Position numbers and translations under genes: made by a program. A stretch of 64,000 nucleotides of DNA from Streptomyces sp. CB02056 (GTDB lineage: Bacteria; Actinomycetota; Actinomycetes; Streptomycetales; Streptomycetaceae), in contig NZ_LIPD01000007.1 of NCBI RefSeq assembly GCF_001905545.1, positions 439,026 through 503,025 on the forward strand. The letters are read 5' to 3'. The notes beneath the pieces were generated by a model, which had not been told where the DNA came from, ran no database searches, and was given only the letters and a program-made list of their open reading frames with translations. Shown piece by piece: positions 31,665-39,972 of the stretch (its first letter is position 1; each line of letters begins with the position of its first letter).

Positions 31665-33191
31665 TCACACCGTGAGCGCCCGCGCCGAGGCCCGGATCGG
31701 CGCCGGCAGTTCCGTCCACCCCCGCAGGTACCGGTCCACCGCCGCGGCCACCGCCCGCCCCTCGGCGATCGCCCAGACGATCAGCGACTGCCCGCGCCCG
31801 GCGTCCCCCGCGACGAACACGCCCTCCGCCGCCGTGGCGAAGCCGTCGTCCCGGGCCAGGGTGCCCTCCGGCCCGGTGGCGAGGCCGAGTTGGGCGAACA
31901 GCGGCCGGTCCGGGTCCGGCCCGGTGAAGCCCAGCGCGAGCAGCACCAGCTGCGCCGGCAGCCTCCGCTCGGTGCCCGCCCGCGGGCTGCGGTCGGCGGG
32001 CTCGGCCTCGGCGAAGCGGACGGCGGCCAGCCGGCCGTCCGGGCCTGGCTCGAAGCCGACGGTGGTGGCCGCGAACACCCGGGGCCCGGCCTCCGCCGCA
32101 CCGGACTCCTCGTGCGAGGTGGTCTCCCGGTACACCTTCGGGTACACCGGCCAGGGCTGCCCGTCGGCCCGGTCCCGCGGCGGCCGCGGGTTGATGTCCA
32201 GCTGGGTGACAGAGGCGGCGCGCTGGCGCAGCGCCGTCCCCAGGCAGTCCGCCGCCGTGTCGCCGCCGCCGACGATCACCACGTGCCGCCCCTCGGCGGA
32301 CAGCGGCGAGACCGGGCAGTCGCCCTCGTCCACCCGGTTCGCCCAGGTCAGGTACTCGATCGCCTGGTGCACCCCGGTCAGCTCTCGCCCCGGCACCGGC
32401 AGCTCCCTGCAGGCGGTCGCGCCCACCGCGACCACCACCGCGTCGTACCCGGCCCGCAGTTCCTCGCCCGGGACGTCCCGGCCGACCCACACCCCGGTGC
32501 GGAAGTCGGTGCCCTCGGCCCGCAGCTGGTCCAGCCGGCGCTCCAGCCGGTGCTTCTCCAGCCGGAACGGCGGGATGCCGTACCGCAGCAGCCCGCCCGC
32601 GCGGTCGGCCCGCTCGTACACCGTGGTGGCGTGCCCGGCCCTGGTCAGCTGCTGGGCGGCGGCCAGCCCGGCCGGGCCCGAGCCGATCACCGCGACCCGC
32701 CGCCCACCGGAGCGCTCGGCGCGGTCGGGCGGCCGGGGCCCGTCCCAGCCCGCGTCCAGGGCGCGGTCGGCGATCGCCAGTTCCACGTTCTTGATCGTCA
32801 CCGCCGCGCCGTCGATGGCCAGCACGCAGGCGCTCTCGCAGGGCGCCGGGCAGAGCCGCCCGGTGAACTCCGGGAAGTTGTTGGTCGCCAGCAGCCGTGC
32901 CGCGGCCGCCCGCCAATCCGCGCCGGCCTCCGCGCCGGCTCCGGTCCCCTCCCCGGAACCCGTCCCCGACTCCGCCACCAGCCGGTTCCACTCCGGCACC
33001 AGGTTCCCGAGCGGACAGGCGCTGTGGCAGAACGGCAGCCCGCAGTCCATGCACCGCCCCGCCTGCCCGCCCACCACCGGCAGCAGCGGGCCGGGCCGGT
33101 ACACCTCCCGCCAGTCCCCCAGCCGCTCCCGCGCATCACGCCGCACCCGCTCTTCGCGCGGGGTGGTGAAGAAGGCCATCCGGTCTGCCAT
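31665..33191 (-). CDS. gltD: Glutamate synthase small subunit (NADPH-dependent)
   Basis: A 508-residue flavoprotein. The N-terminal Cys clusters for 4Fe-4S centres are visible (C-M-D-C-G-L-P-F-C-H-S-A-C-P-L-G-N and C-P-A-P-C-E-S-A-C). The FAD site is V-I-G-S-G-P-A-G-L-A-A-A-Q and the NADPH site V-I-V-G-G-G-D-T-A-A-D-C. A late V-F-V-A-G-D-A-G-R-G-Q-S closes the FAD domain. It passes electrons from NADPH to the large subunit GltB, which makes glutamate from glutamine and 2-oxoglutarate. gltB is not adjacent, so this may be an additional copy working with a distant partner. ATG 33191 follows GAGG. A Gly/Glu/Ala repeat lies near residue 75. Confidence 0.9.
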   Translation of the reverse strand: MADRMAFFTTPREERVRRDARERLGDWREVYRPGPLLPVVGGQAGRCMDCGLPFCHSACPLGNLVPEWNRLVAESGTGSGEGTGAGAEAGADWRAAAARLLATNNFPEFTGRLCPAPCESACVLAIDGAAVTIKNVELAIADRALDAGWDGPRPPDRAERSGGRRVAVIGSGPAGLAAAQQLTRAGHATTVYERADRAGGLLRYGIPPFRLEKHRLERRLDQLRAEGTDFRTGVWVGRDVPGEELRAGYDAVVVAVGATACRELPVPGRELTGVHQAIEYLTWANRVDEGDCPVSPLSAEGRHVVIVGGGDTAADCLGTALRQRAASVTQLDINPRPPRDRADGQPWPVYPKVYRETTSHEESGAAEAGPRVFAATTVGFEPGPDGRLAAVRFAEAEPADRSPRAGTERRLPAQLVLLALGFTGPDPDRPLFAQLGLATGPEGTLARDDGFATAAEGVFVAGDAGRGQSLIVWAIAEGRAVAAAVDRYLRGWTELPAPIRASARALTV

Positions 33192-33389
33192 CGCGGCCTC
33201 CGGCAGGGCGTGCCGACTCGGATCAGGCGGCCCACCCGGCGGCGCGCCACCGTACGGCCACCGTACGCCCGCGAAGCACCGCGCGACAGCCCCGGCCGTC
33301 ACGGACCGCCCCGGAGCGGCCGCGGAGCGGGCCCGGACACCCCGCCCCCGCCCGGAACCGCCGTGAGCACGCCAGGGAGAATCTCCGCC

Positions 33390-34070
33390 ATGACCCACAC
33401 CGTGCTGATCGCCGAGGACGACCGGGCCATCCGCGACTCGCTCGCCCGCGCGCTGATGCTGCAGGGCTACCGGGTGCGGGTCGCCGCCGACGGCACCCAG
33501 ACCCTGGCCGTCCTCGCGGAGCAGCGCCCGGACGTCCTGGTGCTCGACGTGATGATGCCCGAGCCGGACGGCCTGGAGGTCTGCCGCCGGCTGCGCGCGG
33601 CCGGCGACCGCACCCCGGTGCTGATGCTCACCGCCCGGGTCGAGGTGCCCGACCGGATCGCCGGCCTCGACGCGGGCGCGGACGACTACCTGGTCAAGCC
33701 CTTCGACGTGGACGAGCTGTTCGCCCGCCTGCGCGCCATGCTGCGCCGCCGCCCGCCGGAGTCCGCCACCGAGGTGCTGACCGTCGCCGACCTGCGGATC
33801 GAGCCGCCCGCCCGCCGGGCCTGGCGCGCCGCCCAGGAGCTCGAACTGTCCCGCACCGAGTTCGACCTGCTGGAGCTCCTCGCCCGGCACGCCGGCGCCG
33901 TCCTCGACCAGGCCACCCTGTACGAGCGGATCTGGGGCTACGACTTCGGCCCCGGCTCGAAGAACCTCGCGGTGTTCATCGGCTACCTGCGCCGCAAGCT
34001 CGACCGCCCCGGCCTGGCGCCGCTGATCCACACCGTCCGCGGCGTCGGCTACACGCTGCGCGAGCCGTGA
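33390..34070 (+). CDS. OmpR-family response regulator
   Basis: A 226-residue regulator. The receiver domain has acidic E-D-D (residues 9-11), phospho-acceptor Asp53 (V-L-D-V-M-M-P), Thr in M-L-T-A-R and Lys in V-K-P-F. A winged-helix DNA-binding domain occupies residues 130-225, ending T-V-R-G-V-G-Y-T-L-R. ATG 33390 follows GGGAGA. Its TGA overlaps the GTG of the kinase gene, so the pair is co-translated. The sequence is closest in style to the MprA group, which senses envelope stress; the signal here is not evident. Neighbouring targets are not obvious. Confidence 0.93.
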   Translation: MTHTVLIAEDDRAIRDSLARALMLQGYRVRVAADGTQTLAVLAEQRPDVLVLDVMMPEPDGLEVCRRLRAAGDRTPVLMLTARVEVPDRIAGLDAGADDYLVKPFDVDELFARLRAMLRRRPPESATEVLTVADLRIEPPARRAWRAAQELELSRTEFDLLELLARHAGAVLDQATLYERIWGYDFGPGSKNLAVFIGYLRRKLDRPGLAPLIHTVRGVGYTLREP

Positions 34071-35545
34071 CCGGCCCGGCCCGCCGCCTCCCCCGGTTCC
34101 CGCGCCCGGCCCGCCGCGCGCCCCGGCCGCCGCGCCCGACCGGCCGGCTCCCCCGTCTCCCCCGGCTGCCGCGCCCCGGCCTGCCCACCACCTTCGCGCT
34201 GGCCTTCGCCGCGATCGCCGCGCTGGTCGCGGTGCTGATCGGCGCACTCGGCTACGACGCCGCCGCGCGGCTGATCCGGGATGACGAGACCGCCGACTTC
34301 GGCGCCGCCGTCGACTCCGTCGGCCGCCAGGTCCAGCGGGAGGTGCTCTTCCCGGGCGACTTCGCCGGCCCGAGCGGCCTGAGCGCCGACCTGGTCCGCC
34401 CGATCCGGGTCACCACGCAGTCGCTCGACCCCGACGGCGCGGTGCTGCCCGGCACCGCCCGGCTCGACCTGCCGCCGAGCCCGTCCGACCACGAGCTCGC
34501 CCACGCCGACCAGCCGGGCCGCACCTCGATCGGGCTGCGCCACGAGCACCGCGAGGCCTACCGGGTCGGCGTGGTCTCGCTCGGCGGCCGACGCGGGGCG
34601 GTCCAGATCATCCAGCAGGTCGGGCCCACCGAGAAGCTGCTGACCACCCTGCGCACCCGTACGGTCGCCCTGGTGGCGATCGTCGCGGTGCTCGCCGGCG
34701 GGGCCGGCCGGCTGCTCGCCCGACGGATCACCCGACGCCTGGTCCGGCTCACCCACGCGGCCGAACTGGTCGCCGCCAGTGGGCGGTTGGACGTCCCGGT
34801 GCCCGCCGCCGGCACGGACGAGGTGGGCCGGCTCGGCCGGGCCTTCGACCGGATGCTGGGCCGGCTCGCCACCGCCAAGGAGAACCAGCGCCGACTGGTC
34901 CAGGACGCCGGGCACGAGCTGCGCACCCCGCTGACCAGCCTGCGCACCAACCTCTCGGTGCTCCCCAGCCTGGACCGGCTGCCGCCCGCCGAACGCGCCG
35001 CGCTGATGGCCGATCTGGTCGAGGAGACCCGCGAGTTGACCCAGCTGGTGGAGGAGCTGGTGGCACTCGCGGCGGACCGAAGGGCGGACGAGCGGCCGAC
35101 CGAGGTGCTGCTCGCCGACGTGGTCCGGCAGGCCGCCGCCCAGGCCCGGCGGCGCGGCGACCGGGAGGTCGTGGTGGACGCGGACGCGACCGTGGTCACC
35201 GCCCGGCCGGACGCACTGGCCCGCGCGGTGGGCAACCTGCTGGACAACGCCGCCAAGTTCGACCCCGCCGGGACGGGCCCGATCGAGGTGGTGGTGCGCG
35301 GCCCGCGGGTGGAGGTGCGCGACCGCGGCCCGGGCATCGACGCGGCCGACCTCGACCGGGTCTTCGACCGCTTCTACCGGGCCACCGCCGCCCGCGGCCT
35401 GCCCGGCTCCGGGCTGGGCCTGGCCATCGTGCACGAGGTGGCCCGCTCGCACGGCGGTACGGCCTTCGCCGCCAACCGGGAGGGCGGCGGCGCGGTGATC
35501 GGCTTCACCCTCGGCGCCGACGGAGCGGACGGGCCCGACGGCTGA
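34067..35545 (+). CDS. MprB-like sensor histidine kinase
   Basis: A 492-residue kinase. A Pro/Arg-rich N-terminus (residues 1-40) is followed by a membrane helix (42-64), an extracytoplasmic sensor of about 130 residues, a second helix (about 197-216) and a HAMP domain. The phospho-acceptor His283 (G-H-E-L-R-T-P-L-T-S-L) and ATPase boxes N-L-L-D-N-A-A-K-F, D-R-G-P-G-I-D and G-S-G-L-G-L-A-I-V follow. GTG 34067 overlaps the regulator's stop codon. It phosphorylates the adjacent regulator. The opening P-R-L-P-R-x-P-R repeats are cytoplasmic and unusual in length. Confidence 0.93.
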   Translation: MTGPARRLPRFPRPARRAPRPPRPTGRLPRLPRLPRPGLPTTFALAFAAIAALVAVLIGALGYDAAARLIRDDETADFGAAVDSVGRQVQREVLFPGDFAGPSGLSADLVRPIRVTTQSLDPDGAVLPGTARLDLPPSPSDHELAHADQPGRTSIGLRHEHREAYRVGVVSLGGRRGAVQIIQQVGPTEKLLTTLRTRTVALVAIVAVLAGGAGRLLARRITRRLVRLTHAAELVAASGRLDVPVPAAGTDEVGRLGRAFDRMLGRLATAKENQRRLVQDAGHELRTPLTSLRTNLSVLPSLDRLPPAERAALMADLVEETRELTQLVEELVALAADRRADERPTEVLLADVVRQAAAQARRRGDREVVVDADATVVTARPDALARAVGNLLDNAAKFDPAGTGPIEVVVRGPRVEVRDRGPGIDAADLDRVFDRFYRATAARGLPGSGLGLAIVHEVARSHGGTAFAANREGGGAVIGFTLGADGADGPDG

Positions 35546-35599
35546 GCACGCGGACGGGCCCGGCGCGTGGCAGCGCCGGGCCCGCGGTGGAACCGACCA

Positions 35600-36934
35600 T
35601 CAGACGGCGGCCAGCAGCCCCCGCCCGAGCCAGTCGGCCTCGTCCTTCACCCCTGGCAGGACGAAGAAGTAGCCGCCGCCGGTCGGCGAGATGTAGTCCA
35701 CCAGCGGCTCGCCGATCAGCCGGGTCTGGGTGGCCTCGAACTGCCGCACCACGTCCTGCTGGTAGCAGCAGAACACCAGGCCCATGTCCAGGTTCCCGGC
35801 CCGGTCGACGCCCCGGTCGTAGTTGAAGCCCCGGCGCAGGATGCGCGAGTTGTCGGTGTCGGCGGTGCGCGGGTTGGCCAGCCGGATGTGGGCGTCGAGC
35901 GGGATCGCCTTGCCGTCCGGGTCCTTGGCGTAGTCCGGCGCGTCGGTCTCCCGGGCGCCGTCCAGCGGCGCGCCGGTGTCCCGGCGGCGGCCGAACATCT
36001 TCTCCTGCTCGGTGAGGGTGACGCGGTCCCAGAACTCGATCAGCATCCGGATGATCCGGATCACCTGGTAGCTGCCACCGGTCGCCCAGGCCGGCTCGCC
36101 CGTCCCGTCGGTGACCCAGACCAGCCGGTCCATCTCGCGCGCGGAGCCGGTGTCCGGGTTGACGATGCCGTCCTTGAAGCCGAGCAGGTTGCGCTGGGCG
36201 CCGTCCGGGCGGGACTGGTTCTGGAAGCCGTCGATCCGCCAGAGGATCTGCAGCGCGCCCCGGGTGTGCCGGGTGATGTCGCGCAGCGCGTGCAGCACGG
36301 TGTCCTGGCGGTCGGCGCAGATCTGCAGCGAGAGGTCGCCGTGCAGTTCGGCGGCCTGGAGGTTGTCGTTCGGGAAGGTCTTCATCGGCGCGAGCCTGAC
36401 GGGCTTGGCCTTGGCCAGCCCGTAGCGGTCGTCGAAGAGCGAGGCGCCGACGCCGACCGTGACGGTCAGGTGGTCGGCGGGGACGGTCGGGCCGAGGATG
36501 CCGCTGTCCGAGGGCGGCGCGCCGACGCCGAGGTCCGGCGGGGTGCCGCCGGCGGTGAGGAAGCGGATCCGCTCGGTCAGGGTCCGGAACAGCGTTTCGA
36601 GGCCCTTGCGGTCCTGGGCGATCACCTGGCAGGAGACGAAGGCCGCGAAGCCGGGGGCGGCCGTGGTGACGCCCGCCTGGTGGGCCCCGTGGAAGGGCAC
36701 CGCCCCGGCCTTCTCCTGCGTGCCGTCCCCGGCGGCGGCCGGTCCGGCGGCGAGGGCGAGGCCGCCGCCGGCCAGCACGGCCGCTCCGGCGCCCGCGCCG
36801 AGCGCGGCCCGGACGAAGCTGCGCCGGGCCGGTCCGGCCGGGCAGCCGCCCTCCGCGGCGGCAGCGGCCTCGGTGGCGGCGGCAGCGGCGTGCGGGAACG
36901 GGCAGGAGCCGGTGGCTGCGGTGTGGTCGGTCAT
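35600..36934 (-). CDS. efeB: Tat-exported Dyp-type peroxidase / deferrochelatase EfeB
   Basis: A 444-residue haem protein. A twin-arginine signal R-R-S-F-V-R-A starts near residue 38, followed by an Ala/Gly-rich core. The Dyp motif G-F-K-D-G (G-x-x-D-G) lies near residue 253, with the haem-region R-R-G-F-N-Y-D-R-G near 390. It acts outside the membrane, oxidising ferrous iron or removing iron from haem for the Efe permease. The ATG overlaps the EfeUO stop (TGATG), so the two are coupled in one operon under an upstream iron box. The Ala-rich N-terminal 35 residues before the RR are unusually long. Confidence 0.93.
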   Translation of the reverse strand: MTDHTAATGSCPFPHAAAAATEAAAAAEGGCPAGPARRSFVRAALGAGAGAAVLAGGGLALAAGPAAAGDGTQEKAGAVPFHGAHQAGVTTAAPGFAAFVSCQVIAQDRKGLETLFRTLTERIRFLTAGGTPPDLGVGAPPSDSGILGPTVPADHLTVTVGVGASLFDDRYGLAKAKPVRLAPMKTFPNDNLQAAELHGDLSLQICADRQDTVLHALRDITRHTRGALQILWRIDGFQNQSRPDGAQRNLLGFKDGIVNPDTGSAREMDRLVWVTDGTGEPAWATGGSYQVIRIIRMLIEFWDRVTLTEQEKMFGRRRDTGAPLDGARETDAPDYAKDPDGKAIPLDAHIRLANPRTADTDNSRILRRGFNYDRGVDRAGNLDMGLVFCCYQQDVVRQFEATQTRLIGEPLVDYISPTGGGYFFVLPGVKDEADWLGRGLLAAV

Positions 36935-39024
36935 CAGGCGGCCTTCCGGATCTCGAGCAGGGCGGGGACGGGGGCGAGGTCTTCGAGCAGTTCACCGGTG
37001 GCGCCGTTGAGCTGTCGGCGGGCGTCGGCGGGCAGCCGGTCGACCGGGGTCCAGCCCTCGGGCCGGTGGGCGGCGGCGACCAGGTCGCCGACCCGCTTCA
37101 TCCCGGCGTTCACCTTGACGAGCACCTGCGGGTCCCGCTCGTCGAGCAGCGGCTGGAGCAGGGTCAGCAGCTCCTGGGTGCCGGTCAGGTTGGCCTGGGC
37201 GGTGGCCAGGTTGGTGCCGCTGCCCATGTCGGTGTCGCCGGTCAGCTCGAACTGGAGGGTGTTCTCCAGGATCTCGTGGGCGCGCAGCGGCAGGTCGCCG
37301 GGGGCGAAGTCCTGGCCGGGGAAGTCGTGCGCCAGCTTCTCCACGTTCTGCGCAAGGTCGTCGGCGACGGGCGTCAGCTCGGCGGCGGACTGGTCGTGCC
37401 AGAGGCCGTACTCCAGCCGCAGGAAACCGGTGAAGCCCGGGTCCCGCTCCTTCTCGGCGAGTCCGTCCGGGCGGCCGTCGATCTTGCCGTCGAGGTCGGC
37501 GAAGGTGCCGTACGCGGCGCCGAGCGAGGCGTACCGGAGGTGGGCGGTGAGCCAGTCGGCCTTCGCCGTGGCGAGGTCCCCGGAGCGCACGTCGGCCTGG
37601 AGCTTCCGGCTCTCCGTCACGACCGTCGCGAGGCCCTGGTCGACGTACTCCTTGTAGCTGTCCAGCGGGGCCTTGAGGTCCTCCTCGGCGACCGGCTTGA
37701 CGGCCTTGACCACGGCGGCGCCGCTGACGTGCACGGCGGCCGAGGTGACGGACTTGCCGCCGGTGGGCACGCAGCGCCAGGCGTAGTCGCCGGAGCCGAT
37801 GGTGGCGGTCAGGGCGCGGGTGGTGCCGGGGGCCAGGCCCTCGATCTCCCCGTAGACCGCGCCGCTGCCCGGGTCGACCAGGTAGACCTCGGCGACCTTG
37901 TCGCCGGTGTTGCGCATCTGGAACACCTGCTGGCCGGGCCGCGGGTCGGCGAAGCCCTTGCCGCACTCCTGCTCGGAGACGGCGACGGTGGCGGAGCCGC
38001 CCTGCTTGCCCTCGCTGACCGCGATCACCACGCCGGCCACCACCACCGGCACGGCGATCGCCGCGGTCGGCAGCACCCAGCGCGGCCGGCCCGCCCGCAC
38101 CGGTCCGGCCGTACCCCCGCCCTCGCCCTCGGCCCCGCCCGCGGCGGGCTTCGCCTCGGCGGGAGCGGCGGGAGCGGCGGCCGGGGCTGCCTGGGCCGCC
38201 TGGGCGCGCCCGCCACTGCGGACCCCCTCGACGAACAGCGTCATCACGACGCCCAGGTACGCGACGTAGCCGACGACCTGGAGCACCGTCATGGTGACGG
38301 TCAGGTTGAGGGTGCCCTGGACCAGCGTCGCGTACCAGGACGAGGCGTCCAGGTGCCCGCTCAGGTCGAAGGCGTACGAGGTGCCGCCGCCGACCAGGCC
38401 GGACTCCTGGAGGTCCCGCAGGCCGTAGCCGAGGACGCCCGCCGCGACGACGATCAGTCCGACGCCGGTGATGGTGAAGAACCGGGTGAGGTTCATCTTC
38501 AGGGCCCGCCGGTACAGGCCCCAGCAGAGCCCGGCCGAGAGCACCAGGCCGACGGCCGCGCCGATCAGCGGCCCGGTGGACTCGCCGGCGGTGCGCACGT
38601 TGGTCCACAGGAAGAGCGAGGTCTCCAGGCCCTCGCGGGCGACCGCGAGGAAGCTGGTGAGCACCAGCGCGCCGGCGCCCATCGCCAGCGAGGCCTGGAC
38701 CTTCTCCTTGATCTCGGCGGAGAGGGTGCGCGCCGAGCGCCGCATCCAGAACACCATCGCGGTGACGAAGCAGACCGCGATCAGGCTGAGCACCCCGCCG
38801 AACGCCTCCTGGGCGTGGCCGGAGAGGTTGGCGGCGGTGAAGGTGAGCACCGCGCCGAAGCTCAGGCTGAGCGCGACGGCCGCCGCGACGCCCGACCACA
38901 CCTGGGGCAGCCGGGCCTTCTGGTCCGCCCGCACCAGCGTGGCGACCAGGATCGACACGATCAGTCCGGCTTCCAGGCCCTCGCGCAGACCGATCAGGAA
39001 GCTGGGAAACGCCTCATCCCACAT
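36934..39024 (-). CDS. EfeU-EfeO fusion: ferrous/ferric iron permease joined to its extracytoplasmic partner
   Basis: A single 696-residue reading frame joins two proteins usually encoded separately. Residues 1-270 are the seven-helix Ftr1-type permease EfeU with both iron motifs R-E-G-L-E (14-18 and 130-134). An Ala/Pro/Gly linker (271-315) leads to a further helix (about 316-336). Then come an EfeO cupredoxin-like domain (345-430, Cys354 and Cys418) and an M75 domain (445-696). The extra helix would put the EfeO part outside, next to the channel. The M75 metal motif usually written H-x-x-E reads F-L-R-L-E here, with Leu535 in place of His. ATG 39024 follows GGGAGGAG. It leads the operon with efeB; an iron box lies 118 bases upstream. 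Confidence 0.92.
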   Translation of the reverse strand: MWDEAFPSFLIGLREGLEAGLIVSILVATLVRADQKARLPQVWSGVAAAVALSLSFGAVLTFTAANLSGHAQEAFGGVLSLIAVCFVTAMVFWMRRSARTLSAEIKEKVQASLAMGAGALVLTSFLAVAREGLETSLFLWTNVRTAGESTGPLIGAAVGLVLSAGLCWGLYRRALKMNLTRFFTITGVGLIVVAAGVLGYGLRDLQESGLVGGGTSYAFDLSGHLDASSWYATLVQGTLNLTVTMTVLQVVGYVAYLGVVMTLFVEGVRSGGRAQAAQAAPAAAPAAPAEAKPAAGGAEGEGGGTAGPVRAGRPRWVLPTAAIAVPVVVAGVVIAVSEGKQGGSATVAVSEQECGKGFADPRPGQQVFQMRNTGDKVAEVYLVDPGSGAVYGEIEGLAPGTTRALTATIGSGDYAWRCVPTGGKSVTSAAVHVSGAAVVKAVKPVAEEDLKAPLDSYKEYVDQGLATVVTESRKLQADVRSGDLATAKADWLTAHLRYASLGAAYGTFADLDGKIDGRPDGLAEKERDPGFTGFLRLEYGLWHDQSAAELTPVADDLAQNVEKLAHDFPGQDFAPGDLPLRAHEILENTLQFELTGDTDMGSGTNLATAQANLTGTQELLTLLQPLLDERDPQVLVKVNAGMKRVGDLVAAAHRPEGWTPVDRLPADARRQLNGATGELLEDLAPVPALLEIRKAA

Positions 39025-39141
39025 GCGGCGGGCTCCTCCCCCGGGCCGGCCCGGGTCGTTCACCTGTCCTCGACCCCGCCGCGGTGGCGGCGGGGCGGCA
39101 CAGCCGAACGCCCCGGACACTGCGGTCCAGGGCGCCACGGC

Positions 39142-39160
39142 TTAGCTTAGGCAAACCTTA
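39142..39160. promoter_or_regulatory. Iron box (DmdR/IdeR-type operator)
   Basis: TTAGCTTAGGCAAACCTTA matches the 19-base actinobacterial iron-box consensus (TTAGGTTAGGCTAACCTAA, from memory) at 16 positions. It lies upstream of the EfeUO-EfeB operon, so iron-loaded DmdR1/IdeR should repress iron uptake. Confidence 0.8.
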
Positions 39161-39266
39161 GAGCCGCGCAGGTCAACCGCACCCCCGGTTCGGGTAAGGG
39201 TTCGGTATGAGCTCGCCCTCGTGTTGACCAAACCCGCAGGGCGGAGGGACCGTCAGGAGCCCCGGG

Positions 39267-39593
39267 TCACCCCCACCACTGCTCCGGCACCGCCTCCGGT
39301 TCGGGCGACTCCGGCACCGTCACCGGTTCGGCGCAACGCACCAGGAGATCACCCTCCTCCGTTCCGGCGACGAGGTAGCCGCACTCGCGCAGCACGACCG
39401 CGGCCGCGCCGCTCAGCGCCGCGAGCGCCTCCCGGGAGGGCGGCCCGCCCGGCTCCGCTCCCGGCGTCCAGCCGACCACCACACCCTCGGGGTGGCGGTC
39501 GATCCACAGCGGTGAGGGGCCCGGTCCGGTGTCGAACCCGGCGCGGGCCAGGGCCTCGGTGACGTCCTCGAAGAGTTCACGGTGATCCACCAT
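39267..39593 (-). CDS. Conserved small protein of unknown function
   Basis: A 108-residue acidic protein, probably soluble. It has no signal peptide, metal motif or family that I recognise. Landmarks are D-V-T-E-A-L-A-R-A-G-F near the start, V-V-L-R-E-C-G-Y in the middle and a Pro/Glu-rich tail ending E-Q-W-W-G. ATG 39593 has no clear ribosome site; GTG 39587 is an alternative. Codon use is typical of the region. It is divergent from the qcrB paralogue. Confidence 0.6.
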   Translation of the reverse strand: MVDHRELFEDVTEALARAGFDTGPGPSPLWIDRHPEGVVVGWTPGAEPGGPPSREALAALSGAAAVVLRECGYLVAGTEEGDLLVRCAEPVTVPESPEPEAVPEQWWG

Positions 39594-39968
39594 TGGCGCA
39601 GCGTAGGCCCCGGACCTCGCGACCCCCGGACGCGGCGCGCGCCGAAACGCTTCAGCGGCACCCGACCGCAGCATCGGCACCCGTTGGGCCGAGCGGCGGC
39701 CAGCCGATCGGGCGTCAGGAACCCCCGTCCGGCCCGACACGCACGGCCGGACGGGCCGATGGACGTGCACAGTCGGCCCCCTGCCGACAGCATGACAGAG
39801 TAAGCGCTCCATCACCCTGAGCAACGGGCCCAGCGGAACAGCTGGTCCGCGCGCCGGTCCCGCCGGCGGGCCCGTATCGAGAGGTCCCATGATCACAACA
39901 CTTCGCCGGCCGCCGTTCCCGCCGGCGGGCCTCCGGCACGGTACGCCGCGGACGCCGGGGAGCCCGTC
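39594..39968. other. Gap before qcrB with a repeated palindrome and a possible leader peptide
   Basis: This 375-base gap has little structure up to about 39790, after which it is promoter-like. A 21-base segment containing the 12-bp palindrome CCCGCCGGCGGG occurs twice (39853-39873 and 39912-39932, two mismatches). A short coding stretch starts at 39889 (separate entry). Confidence 0.5.
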
Positions 39969-39972
39969 GTGA
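39889..39972 (+). CDS. Possible 27-residue leader peptide of qcrB
   Basis: ATG 39889 follows GAGAGG (39879-39884) and opens a 27-residue frame, rich in Pro, Arg and Gly, beginning M-I-T-T-L-R-R-P-P. Its TGA (39970-39972) overlaps the GTG start of the cytochrome b gene, so ribosomes finishing it could restart on qcrB. It also spans the second CCCGCCGGCGGG palindrome, which could pair with the first copy upstream. Coding status is inferred from the ribosome site and overlap only. Confidence 0.4.
   Translation: MITTLRRPPFPPAGLRHGTPRTPGSPS

Noticed and set aside
31665..34247. A longer 860-residue GltD frame reaching into the response-regulator region
   Set aside because: The upstream part runs antisense to the well-supported response regulator and has shadow-type composition; GltD similarity begins at 33191.
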